Under the pieces are notes generated by a model. It saw nothing but the letters and a program-made list of their open reading frames with translations. It was not told the DNA's origin and did not search any database. A stretch of 12,351 nt of DNA from Nitrosopumilales archaeon (GTDB taxonomy: Archaea; Thermoproteota; Nitrososphaeria; Nitrososphaerales; Nitrosopumilaceae): positions 1 through 12,351 of the forward strand of contig JANXYF010000213.1 in NCBI GenBank assembly GCA_025350175.1, written 5' to 3'. The position numbers and the translations under genes were made by a program. Shown here in pieces: positions 6,421-12,351 of the stretch (positions are counted from its first letter, which is position 1; each line of letters starts with the position of its first letter).

Positions 6421-6987
6421 TTAGAAATTAACATCAAAGCCACCCATGTCTCCTGGACCGCCATCTCCAAAACCACTTCCTCCACTCATGTCTTGACCTG
6501 TGTCGTGGCCTCCATCATGGCCCATATCCTGGCTGCCCGTGTCATTACCTCCGCCCATGTATTGATCTGGTATGAAACTTGTCATGGCGAGTCCCATGAA
6601 ACCCATCATTGTAGAGAACATCATCATATCCATTATGCCTAAAAACATCATTGATGGGAGAATTGAACGATTTTCATCCATATGTTGTTGAAGCTTTTGC
6701 TTATCACCTGTTTTCCATATCTCCACCATTTGATTCCAATTTTGTTGCAACTCAAACTCTCTTTCTTCTAATTCCTTGTTGCCCTTCTCTGTAAGCACTA
6801 GCTCTTTTTTGAGACCAAATAGGCCTTTTTTTTCAATGACTGTGATGAAGCCTTTACTTTCAAGGCGTTCAAGAAGATTTTGTACCTCTTGTGAATCTAG
6901 CTTTGTCTTTTTTGAAATTTTATCAAACTTTTTTGCGCCTTGATTAATCGCGCTTAAAATCATAACATCATTTGGTTCTTGTTCCAC
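6421..6987 (-). CDS. Winged-helix protein with Met-rich membrane segment and Gly/Asp/His tail
   Basis: Residues 1-75 look like a winged helix: FDKISKKTKLDSQEVQNLLERLESKGFI as helix-turn-helix, and ELVLTEKG as wing/strand. A charged helix follows (76-108). Next comes a hydrophobic stretch at 109-139 with ten methionines (MDMMMFSTMMGFMGLAM), long enough to span a membrane. The tail from 144 to 188 is made almost only of Gly, Asp, His, Met, Ser and Gln, ending FDVNF. The start is GTG (6987), supported by a TATA on the minus strand at 7010-7016, about 26 bases upstream; an internal ATG at codon 9 would cut into the first helix. I know no named family with this layout. A membrane-tethered regulator, possibly metal-responsive given the Met/His/Asp content, is a guess. 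Confidence 0.75.
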   Translation of the reverse strand: MEQEPNDVMILSAINQGAKKFDKISKKTKLDSQEVQNLLERLESKGFITVIEKKGLFGLKKELVLTEKGNKELEEREFELQQNWNQMVEIWKTGDKQKLQQHMDENRSILPSMMFLGIMDMMMFSTMMGFMGLAMTSFIPDQYMGGGNDTGSQDMGHDGGHDTGQDMSGGSGFGDGGPGDMGGFDVNF

Positions 6988-7009
6988 GATGAAATAATTA
7001 CAATTGCCC

Positions 7010-7016
7010 TATAAAT
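7010..7016 (-). promoter_or_regulatory. TATA box of the winged-helix gene
   Basis: TATAAAT on the plus strand (ATTTATA in reading direction) is centred 26 bases before the GTG at 6987. It supports GTG as the start and a leaderless transcript. Confidence 0.6.
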
Positions 7017-7031
7017 CGGTTATTCCACAAG

Positions 7032-7039
7032 ATATTAAG
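7032..7039 (+). promoter_or_regulatory. TATA box of the CoA-binding-domain gene
   Basis: ATATTAAG is centred 27 bases before the ATG at 7063. It favours that ATG over the in-frame TTG at 7054. With the box at 7010-7016 it makes a compact divergent promoter region of 75 bases. Confidence 0.55.
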
Positions 7040-7062
7040 CCACATAATGTTATTTGCAAAAT

Positions 7063-7473
7063 ATGGAACATGACTCTCATACAGATGAAGAGATAAAGAA
7101 AATTTACTTGCTAAAAAATATTGCAGTAGTAGGAATGTCAAAAAATCCCGATAAAGCGGCGCACTATGTACCAAAATATCTTTACGAAAAAGGATACAAT
7201 ATAATTCCGGTAAATCCAACTGCCACAGAAATTTTGGGAAAAAAATGCTATTCTAGTCTACTTGATATTTCTGATGAGGTTGATATTGTGGATATATTCC
7301 GACCATCTGACCAAGTATTGCAAGTTATTGAAGAGTCTATTAAAATAAAACCCAAAGTGGTATGGTTACAGGAGGGAATACACAATCCAGAGGCGGAGGG
7401 ACTTGCACAAAAATCTGGAATTGACGTTGTTTTTAATAGGTGCATGCTTGCAGAACATCAAAGGCTGTTCTAG
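7063..7473 (+). CDS. CoA-binding domain protein (YccU-like)
   Basis: Stand-alone CoA_binding_2 domain, a Rossmann-fold protein of 136 residues similar to bacterial YccU. Key segments: NIAVVGMSKNPDKAAHYVPKYL (about 19-40, nucleotide-binding turn), GYNIIPVNPTATEILGKKCY (44-63), VDIVDIFRPSDQV (73-85) and VVWLQEGIHNPEA (99-111). The family is related to the CoA-binding part of acyl-CoA synthetases (ADP-forming) but lacks the catalytic domains, and its physiological role is not established. The frame extends upstream to a TTG at 7054, but the ATG at 7063 fits the TATA spacing and gives the more natural MEHDSHTDEE. The unknown gene at 7476 follows after two bases, so the two are co-transcribed. Confidence 0.88.
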   Translation: MEHDSHTDEEIKKIYLLKNIAVVGMSKNPDKAAHYVPKYLYEKGYNIIPVNPTATEILGKKCYSSLLDISDEVDIVDIFRPSDQVLQVIEESIKIKPKVVWLQEGIHNPEAEGLAQKSGIDVVFNRCMLAEHQRLF

Positions 7474-7475
7474 AT

Positions 7476-7841
7476 ATGACTGAGGATTTTTCAACGTTTC
7501 ACCAATCTCTTTTGGAACTGGTAAAATCATTTGAAAAGAAAAATGTTCTAGTGAAATTAAATTCTGATCCTGATTCTAATATAATCAGAATATATGGTGA
7601 ACGATCTAACGGATTGGCTTTGGCAAAAACAGGTCTTGAAGAAATTGAAGAACTTGCACTTACAACGGCTGAGCATCACCCTTACTGGAGTCTTTTATAC
7701 AATGGCTCACAAATCTTAAAGATTGTACTGGATAAATGGAATGATAAACTTACAGAAGATGAAATAAAAGAAATTTTGTGGTACATTGAAGAAATAAAGA
7801 ATTCATCTAGTAATGTTACCCCACATAGTCATAGTGAATAA
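7476..7841 (+). CDS. Hypothetical protein, co-transcribed with the CoA-binding protein
   Basis: I do not recognise it. 121 residues, acidic, without signal peptide or membrane segment. Probably mostly helical: an N-terminal helix (about 4-19, FSTFHQSLLELVKSFE), a strand-rich part (NVLVKLNSD..IIRIYGERSNG), then helices around IEELALTTAEHHPYW and a C-terminal helix (DEIKEILWYIEEIKN). The last residues, SNVTPHSHSE, look disordered. The frame can be read from an ATG at 7440 inside the CoA-binding gene. The ATG at 7476 is preferred because it starts two bases after that gene's stop and drops a Cys-containing N-terminus that is only the shadow of the upstream gene. Close coupling suggests a shared function, not determined. 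Confidence 0.78.
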   Translation: MTEDFSTFHQSLLELVKSFEKKNVLVKLNSDPDSNIIRIYGERSNGLALAKTGLEEIEELALTTAEHHPYWSLLYNGSQILKIVLDKWNDKLTEDEIKEILWYIEEIKNSSSNVTPHSHSE

Positions 7842-7852
7842 TCTACGGCAGA

Positions 7853-7860
7853 GATAAATA
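7853..7860 (+). promoter_or_regulatory. TATA box of the YchF-like GTPase gene
   Basis: GATAAATA is centred 26-27 bases upstream of the ATG at 7883, just beyond the stop of the preceding gene (7841). It suggests separate, leaderless transcription. Confidence 0.5.
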
Positions 7861-7882
7861 GCAAGTAACATCAGATGAAAAC

Positions 7883-9100
7883 ATGCCAATAAAGATTGGC
7901 CTTTTAGGTAAGACAAATACTGGTAAAACTACTTTTTTTAATGCTGCCACGTTGGCAGGCGGTGAAGTCTCAACTTATCCCTTTACAACAAAAAAACCTG
8001 AAAAAGCGTTAGGAAATGCAATTACCCCGTGTGTTCACACCGAATTTAATGTCAAAGATAATCCTCAAAATTCAAAATGTGTTGATGGTTGGAGGTTTAT
8101 TCCAATTGAACTAATTGATCTTCCTGGATTGATAAAAGATGCGTGGGCAGGGAAAGGATTAGGAAACCAATTTCTTTCAATAGCTACTCAGTCTGATGCA
8201 ATCTTGCATGTTGTAGATGTATCTGGAAGTGTAGATGCAGCAGGAAGAATCGCCGAAGTAGGAAGTGGTGATCCAATAGCTGATGTTTCTGACATTGAAG
8301 AGGAACTTATCATGTGGTATCTAAAACTCTTGGAAGGAAATCGAGACAAAATATCCAAACTTATCCAGTCTGAGACTGACCCTGTTGTGGCAATTACCGA
8401 TGTATTTCGAGGAATAGGTGTAAAAGAAAGCCATGTCAAAGAGGCACTAAAAACTACAGGACTTGAAGACAAGCACTTTGAAAATTTCGATATGTATGAC
8501 AGTAAAAAATTTGCGGCCTACCTAAGAAAGATTTCAAAACCTACTTTGATAGTTGCAAACAAGATTGATGTTCCAGGTGCTGAAAAAAACTTTGATAGGC
8601 TTAGAGAAAAATACATTGATAGTATTATAATTCCTGCCAGTACCGATAGTGAACTATCCCTAAGAAGAGCAGAACAAAAAGGGCTAATAAAATACGTTCC
8701 AGGTTCAGAACAATTTGAAATTCTTCAAAAAGATAAACTAAATAAAAAACAACTAGAGGCGCTTGATTTTATCACCCAGGGAATACTGGGGGAATATATG
8801 AGAACAGGTGTCCAGTTTGCAATCAATGTTACGGTATTCAAGTTGTTAAAAATGAATTCTATATATCCAGTAGCAAATTCTGAGAATTTGTCTGATAAAA
8901 AAGGTCGTATTCTCCCTGATTTACTTTTACTCAAAGATGGAGCAACTGTAGAAGATTTGGCAAAAGAGATACACACGGATCTGACAAAGGGATTGCTTTA
9001 TGCCAAAGATGTAAGATATGGAGTAAGATTGCCAGTTAACTATCAATTAAGAGATAGAGATGTTGTGTCACTAGTTAGTGCAAAAACTAAGAAGTCTTAA
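7883..9100 (+). CDS. ychF: YchF/OLA1-like translation-associated GTPase with TGS domain
   Basis: TRAFAC-class P-loop GTPase of the Obg/YchF group, 405 residues. G1 is GKTNTGKT (9-16), unlike the usual GxPNVGKS; G2 region is YPFTT (32-36); G3 is DLPG (79-82); G4 is NKID (226-229). The canonical Lys-Asp in G4 predicts GTP specificity, unlike bacterial YchF and OLA1, whose altered G4 (NxxE) prefers ATP. A helical insertion lies at about 120-215. A C-terminal TGS domain (about 318-400, with ILPDLLLLKDGATVEDLAKEIH and YQLRDRDVVSLVSA) is expected to contact RNA or ribosomes. Archaeal members are usually annotated redox-regulated ATPase or GTP-binding protein; the cellular target is unknown. Its TAA overlaps the cysS stop on the other strand. 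Confidence 0.9.
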   Translation: MPIKIGLLGKTNTGKTTFFNAATLAGGEVSTYPFTTKKPEKALGNAITPCVHTEFNVKDNPQNSKCVDGWRFIPIELIDLPGLIKDAWAGKGLGNQFLSIATQSDAILHVVDVSGSVDAAGRIAEVGSGDPIADVSDIEEELIMWYLKLLEGNRDKISKLIQSETDPVVAITDVFRGIGVKESHVKEALKTTGLEDKHFENFDMYDSKKFAAYLRKISKPTLIVANKIDVPGAEKNFDRLREKYIDSIIIPASTDSELSLRRAEQKGLIKYVPGSEQFEILQKDKLNKKQLEALDFITQGILGEYMRTGVQFAINVTVFKLLKMNSIYPVANSENLSDKKGRILPDLLLLKDGATVEDLAKEIHTDLTKGLLYAKDVRYGVRLPVNYQLRDRDVVSLVSAKTKKS

Positions 9101-10500
9101 TTTTCTATACCTATTTTTTCCTGTTTCATCCAAAGTGTTTTGTTTTTGTGATCTATTAGGATGATATTCATATCTGATATCTGTTTTCGTATGTCGTCTG
9201 CCTCTTGGAATTTTTTCTGATTGCGCAACATGTTTCGTTGTTCTATTAAATTCGAAATTTTATTTTTCTCATTTTCAGTGACTTCAATTACATTTAGAGC
9301 TAGAATTGATAACATCTCATGAAACGTTGGTAAAATGATATTTGATATTGAACGAGTAAGTTTCTCTGACGATGCTAATTGATTTGTACTCTTGACTAGT
9401 TTAAAAAAGGCAGAAAGTGCAAGTGGCGTGTTAAAGTCAGAATCAAGTGCATTGTCAAATTCCATCTTTGATTCTCTTACAATTTCTTTAATTTTTTCCA
9501 ATTCTTCGGATTCTGAAACAGAATTGTCTGCTAGAACAAGTTCAAAATAACAATTTTCTACTTGGCGCCATTTTGTTATGGTCTCCTTCAAAAGATCTTC
9601 AGAATAATCAATTGGCTTTGAATAGTGTCCTGCGAGGCAAAACAATCTAACTATGTTAGGGCCCCATTTGTTGAGTACAAAATCAATTGACTTTGTATTT
9701 CCCAACGATTTTGACATCTTCTCACCATTTATGGTAACCATTCCTACATGCATCCAAATCTTGGCAAAATTTATTCCGGAAAAAGACTCTGACTGTGCTA
9801 TCTCATTTTCATGATGTGGAAATATAAGATCTCGTCCACCCCCATGAATCTCAAAATTACTTCCAAGATATTTTAGACTCATTGCCGAGCACTCGATATG
9901 CCAACCTGGTCTTCCTTTGCCCCATGGACTATCCCATGTGGGACTGTCATCAGCAAACTTCCACAATGCAAAATCAACTGGATCATTTTTTGTTTCATCG
10001 ACTTCGACTCTAGCACCTGCGATCAACTCTTCTATTTTTTTCTTGGAGAGTTTTCCATATTCCTTGAATTTTAAAACTGAAAAGTATACTCCATTTTTTG
10101 ATATGTATGCAAATCCTTTGTCGATTAATCCTTGTATGAGATTAATCATGTCAGTAATGTGTTCTGTGGCCTTGGGGTAAGAATCAGCTCGTTTTACGTT
10201 GAGTTTGTCAAAATCATTAAAATAATTTGTAATGTATCTGGTGGATATTTTCTCTGCAGAAACATTTTCTTTATTGGCGCGATTGATTATCTTATCATCC
10301 ACATCGGTAAAATTTTGAACAAGATTTACTTTGATTCCTTTTGATTCTAGATATCTTCGAAGTGTATCAAATACTATAATTGTTCGTGCATGACCTATAT
10401 GACTTTCATCGTATACTGTTACCCCGCACAGGTAGATTCTCACCGAATCAGATGTGTCAACATTTTTTTCTGTTACTGATAATGTATCAAGAATTCTCAA
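9097..10500 (-). CDS. cysS: Cysteinyl-tRNA synthetase
   Basis: Class I synthetase charging tRNA-Cys. HIGH signature at 34-37 (HIGHART) and KMSKS at 261-265. Zinc ligands for cysteine recognition are Cys25 (YLCGVTVYD), Cys204 (GWHIECSAM), His229 and Glu233 (FPHHENE), with the same 25-residue Cys-His spacing as the E. coli enzyme. The C-terminal helical/anticodon region is present. At 467 residues it is normal length. The start is TTG (10500): an in-frame TAA lies six bases before it and no ATG is available before the catalytic core. GAGG, overlapping the nadE TGA, precedes it by about seven bases as ribosome binding site, fitting an internal operon gene. It follows nadE by 9 bases. Confidence 0.95.
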   Translation of the reverse strand: MRILDTLSVTEKNVDTSDSVRIYLCGVTVYDESHIGHARTIIVFDTLRRYLESKGIKVNLVQNFTDVDDKIINRANKENVSAEKISTRYITNYFNDFDKLNVKRADSYPKATEHITDMINLIQGLIDKGFAYISKNGVYFSVLKFKEYGKLSKKKIEELIAGARVEVDETKNDPVDFALWKFADDSPTWDSPWGKGRPGWHIECSAMSLKYLGSNFEIHGGGRDLIFPHHENEIAQSESFSGINFAKIWMHVGMVTINGEKMSKSLGNTKSIDFVLNKWGPNIVRLFCLAGHYSKPIDYSEDLLKETITKWRQVENCYFELVLADNSVSESEELEKIKEIVRESKMEFDNALDSDFNTPLALSAFFKLVKSTNQLASSEKLTRSISNIILPTFHEMLSILALNVIEVTENEKNKISNLIEQRNMLRNQKKFQEADDIRKQISDMNIILIDHKNKTLWMKQEKIGIEN

Positions 10501-10509
10501 TTTTTATCC

Positions 10510-11298
10510 TCATAAGATGCATGCTGTAGCTAGTGTTCTTTTATGTTCGCTTTTTTTGTGCATTCTGTAAACCTTGTCTACTTCTGAAATTGTTATCTCT
10601 GTTATCTTTGATGTCTCATCAAGTGAAAGATTTTTGTCAATCATGCAATGTAATATGGAATCTATTTCCTCGTATGTTAGGCCCAATTCTGTCTCAGCAA
10701 TATGCCCCTCCCATAAATGCGGGCCGCTTGGTTTAGAAATTATGTTTGATGATATTCCGAGATTTTTTCCTAGTTCTCGTATTTGGGTTTTGTATAATGA
10801 AACTATTGGTAATAGATCAGATGCTCCATCCCCGAATTTTGTAAAGTATCCTATCAAAAATTCACTTCTATCAGAAGAGCTAAGCACTAGACAATTTCTT
10901 GCATTTGCATAATAGTATAGCATGTTGGCTCTAATTCTTGCTCCTAGATTTGCAAATGCTAGTGGACTTTGTTCCAAGTATTTGGAATATTCTTTGTGGA
11001 TAAATCCAATGTCGATTAGTTTGTACTCTATTGAATGACTATCTACTATCTTTATTGCATCTTCTGTTTCACTCTTTGGGGTGATCTTTGAATTTGGCAT
11101 TATGAGTGCAAGTGATTTTTCTTTTATGAATTTGGCACATAAAGTGGCAGTTACGGCAGAATCTATTCCACCGCTTAATCCAAAAACAACTCCGTTAGAT
11201 CTTCGTGTTTCTATCTCGTTTTTTAAAAAACTTCCAATTTTATCTTGAATCAAATCATAGTCTTTCTTGACCAACTCTTCTATGATCTGGCGATTCAA
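10510..11298 (-). CDS. nadE: NH3-dependent NAD+ synthetase
   Basis: Last step of NAD synthesis: amidates nicotinic acid adenine dinucleotide using ATP. Residues 42-47 SGGIDS form the pyrophosphate-binding loop. NLGARIRANMLYYYAN (117-132) and SSSDRSEFLIGYFTKFGDG (140-158) are family signatures, the latter in place of bacterial GTGNKSE. With 262 residues and no nitrilase (glutaminase) domain, it should use free ammonia, which suits an ammonia-oxidising organism. The TTG at 11298 is the start; an in-frame TAA lies shortly upstream. A TATA-like AGTTTAATTC (minus, 11321-11330) about 27 bases upstream supports a leaderless TTG-initiated transcript, carrying cysS behind it. Rieske ferredoxin lies 34 bases upstream on the same strand. 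Confidence 0.93.
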   Translation of the reverse strand: MNRQIIEELVKKDYDLIQDKIGSFLKNEIETRRSNGVVFGLSGGIDSAVTATLCAKFIKEKSLALIMPNSKITPKSETEDAIKIVDSHSIEYKLIDIGFIHKEYSKYLEQSPLAFANLGARIRANMLYYYANARNCLVLSSSDRSEFLIGYFTKFGDGASDLLPIVSLYKTQIRELGKNLGISSNIISKPSGPHLWEGHIAETELGLTYEEIDSILHCMIDKNLSLDETSKITEITISEVDKVYRMHKKSEHKRTLATACIL

Positions 11299-11320
11299 TA
11301 TTTTTTAAAATAGTGCTAAA

Positions 11321-11330
11321 GAATTAAACT
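11321..11330 (-). promoter_or_regulatory. TATA-like box of nadE
   Basis: Minus-strand AGTTTAATTC is centred 27-28 bases before the TTG at 11298, inside the short gap after the Rieske gene. It suggests nadE-cysS can be transcribed separately from the Rieske gene. Confidence 0.42.
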
Positions 11331-11332
11331 TA

Positions 11333-11635
11333 TCAGACGTCTAGGTAAATTCCATCTTTTTTTACTTCAACATTATATGTCTGCAATTTTACTCCTTTTA
11401 TGTAATCTAGCAATTCCCCTGTTTTGATGTTGTAATGCCAGAAATGAAGTGGGCATTCTACTATGTCGCCATCTAGTTTACCTGGTGCTAGAGATCCATC
11501 TTGATGAGCGCACACTGAATCTAGCGCATGAAACCCATTTTGATTGAATATGGCTATTCTTTTACCATCTACTACAAACTCTCGTCCCTTTCCTGGGGCG
11601 ACTGCATCTTTCTCTGCTACTTTCTTCCATGCCAT
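11333..11635 (-). CDS. Rieske [2Fe-2S] ferredoxin-like protein
   Basis: Small soluble Rieske protein (100 residues) without signal peptide or membrane anchor, so probably a cytosolic electron carrier of the NirD/biphenyl-dioxygenase-ferredoxin type. Cluster ligands: Cys-Ala-His in SVCAHQDGSLAPG and Cys-Pro-Leu-His in VECPLHFWHY, i.e. C-x-H and C-x2-H as in the family. The residue after the second His is Phe where Gly is usual (CPxHG), a small departure that could alter the cluster surroundings. KTGELL and the C-terminal strand YNVEVKKDGIYLDV close the fold. Partner unknown; neighbours give no clue beyond co-direction with nadE. The ATG at 11635 lies about 28 bases after a TATA-like CTAAATATT on the minus strand. 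Confidence 0.91.
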   Translation of the reverse strand: MAWKKVAEKDAVAPGKGREFVVDGKRIAIFNQNGFHALDSVCAHQDGSLAPGKLDGDIVECPLHFWHYNIKTGELLDYIKGVKLQTYNVEVKKDGIYLDV

Positions 11636-11658
11636 GTTTTGTAAAACTAAATCAATCC

Positions 11659-11667
11659 AATATTTAG
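11659..11667 (-). promoter_or_regulatory. TATA-like box of the Rieske gene
   Basis: Minus-strand CTAAATATT is centred about 28 bases before the ATG at 11635. It forms a divergent pair with the ahcY TATA box within the 80-base gap. Confidence 0.45.
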
Positions 11668-11686
11668 ATTGTTATTTTTGATACTG

Positions 11687-11694
11687 TTTTATAC
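11687..11694 (+). promoter_or_regulatory. TATA box of ahcY
   Basis: TTTTATAC is centred about 26 bases before the ATG at 11716, the same geometry as the other leaderless genes here. Confidence 0.58.
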
Positions 11695-11715
11695 CCCTTA
11701 AAATCGTGAACTATT

Positions 11716-12351
11716 ATGAGTCAAGTAAAAGATCCTAGCCTTTCAGAAAAAGGAAAACTCTCATATGAATGGGCAAGAGATCACATGCAAATTCTTACTA
11801 ATACTGTTTCACGATTAAAGAAATCTCAACCATTGAAGGGATTACGTATAGGAATATGCTTGCACATTACAAAAGAAACATCTGTCTTGATTATGGGCGC
11901 AAAAGAGTTGGGCGCAGACGTAAGCGCATGTGCGGCCAATCCTCTTTCAACGCAAGATGACATTGCCGCATTTTTAGCCGAAAATGGAATTCATATTTAT
12001 GCATGGACTGGCCAGACCACTGAAGAATATGACTGGTGTATAGAACAGATGCTAAGTCATAAACCGCAAATTATCACTGACGATGGCTCTGACAGTCATA
12101 GCAAAATACACGGAAACAAAAAGTTTGCATCAATGAAAGTCTTGGGAGGAACCGAAGAGACAACAACTGGTGTCATACGATTAAAGGCACTTGCAAAAGA
12201 AAAGAAACTAAAGTATCCTGTAATTGCAGTTAACGACGCATATACAAAACACATGTTTGATAATAGATATGGAACTGGACAGAGTACAATTGATGGTTAT
12301 CTCAGATCAATGAATTTGTTATTTGCAGGAAAACGTGTAATTGTTGCAGGA
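11716..12351 (+). CDS. ahcY: Adenosylhomocysteinase, partial (C-terminus beyond right edge)
   Basis: Cleaves S-adenosylhomocysteine to adenosine and homocysteine with bound NAD, removing the product inhibitor of methyltransferases. I translated 212 complete codons by hand; the frame is open at the edge, so roughly half the usual 410-430 residue protein is present. Seen: the substrate-domain start (LHITKETSVLIMGAKELGADV), TDDGSD with the catalytic Asp, GGTEETTTGV with the catalytic Glu, and NDAYTKHMFDNRYGTGQST with the catalytic Lys and Asp. The Rossmann domain is just beginning (GKRVIVAG) where the window stops. The ATG at 11716 is fixed by the TATA box. Some archaeal homologues prefer S-inosylhomocysteine, which cannot be judged here. 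Confidence 0.96.
   Translation, partial: MSQVKDPSLSEKGKLSYEWARDHMQILTNTVSRLKKSQPLKGLRIGICLHITKETSVLIMGAKELGADVSACAANPLSTQDDIAAFLAENGIHIYAWTGQTTEEYDWCIEQMLSHKPQIITDDGSDSHSKIHGNKKFASMKVLGGTEETTTGVIRLKALAKEKKLKYPVIAVNDAYTKHMFDNRYGTGQSTIDGYLRSMNLLFAGKRVIVAG

Noticed and set aside
7054..7062. TTG start for the CoA-binding protein
   Set aside because: The ATG three codons later has the correct TATA spacing, and nothing is gained by the extension.
6998..7219. Minus-strand frame across the divergent promoter and the CoA-binding gene
   Set aside because: It runs through two TATA boxes and antisense to an identified Rossmann domain.
7440..7475. Upstream ATG for the hypothetical protein, overlapping the CoA-binding gene
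   Set aside because: An ATG two bases after the preceding stop is the better coupled start; the extra residues are an out-of-frame reading of the upstream gene.
1..12351. Search by eye for CRISPR repeats, tRNA genes, insertion-sequence ends and attachment sites
   Set aside because: No regularly spaced repeats, cloverleaf-like sequence, transposase or flanking direct repeats were seen; this is a visual search only.

Overview
The window is low-GC DNA (roughly one third G+C by eye) that reads as the chromosome of an ammonia-oxidising thaumarchaeon of the Nitrosopumilus / Nitrosarchaeum / Nitrosotenuis type. This is an inference from three things: the archaeal flavour of the proteins (a TGS-domain YchF-like GTPase with a GTP-type G4 motif, archaeal NadE, biotin ligase, MenA-type prenyltransferase); TATA boxes centred about 26-28 bases upstream of most start codons, implying largely leaderless transcripts; and small exported proteins with AxA-L signal-peptide ends. 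I see no mobile element, tRNA, rRNA or CRISPR array.

Left part (1-5000), almost all minus strand. Reading in the direction of transcription: a cytosolic TlpA/thioredoxin-like protein and a bifunctional BirA; then a 37-codon plus-strand membrane-protein gene (3092-3205) facing BirA; then an agmatinase/arginase-family ureohydrolase, a DUF2203 protein, a MenA/UbiA prenyltransferase and an aldo/keto reductase cut by the left edge. The agmatinase and DUF2203 genes each have their own TATA box, so this is a run of co-directional genes more than a single operon.

Middle part (5000-6420), plus strand. Three tandem paralogues encode small exported proteins sharing a core C-G-[DN]-H-x-C-A-x-G-E-x-T-x-W. 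Genes 2 and 3 also share an identical 19-bp promoter block at identical distance from the start codon. The array ends at a hairpin/T-rich terminator facing a minus-strand winged-helix protein with a Met-rich membrane segment and a Gly/Asp/His-rich tail. This block is the least explained part of the window.

Right part (6988-12351). A divergent promoter drives the winged-helix gene leftward, and a CoA-binding-domain protein plus an unknown protein rightward. A YchF-like GTPase follows, meeting cysS tail to tail with overlapping stop codons. The minus strand then carries Rieske ferredoxin, nadE and cysS in transcription order; nadE and cysS both start with TTG and are separated by 9 bases. Divergent from the Rieske gene is ahcY, cut by the right edge.

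The recognised genes are mostly housekeeping: NAD and quinone synthesis, biotinylation (expected for the acyl-CoA carboxylase of thaumarchaeal carbon fixation), polyamine metabolism, tRNA charging and the methyl cycle. Several starts were moved from the longest open frame to agree with the TATA spacing.
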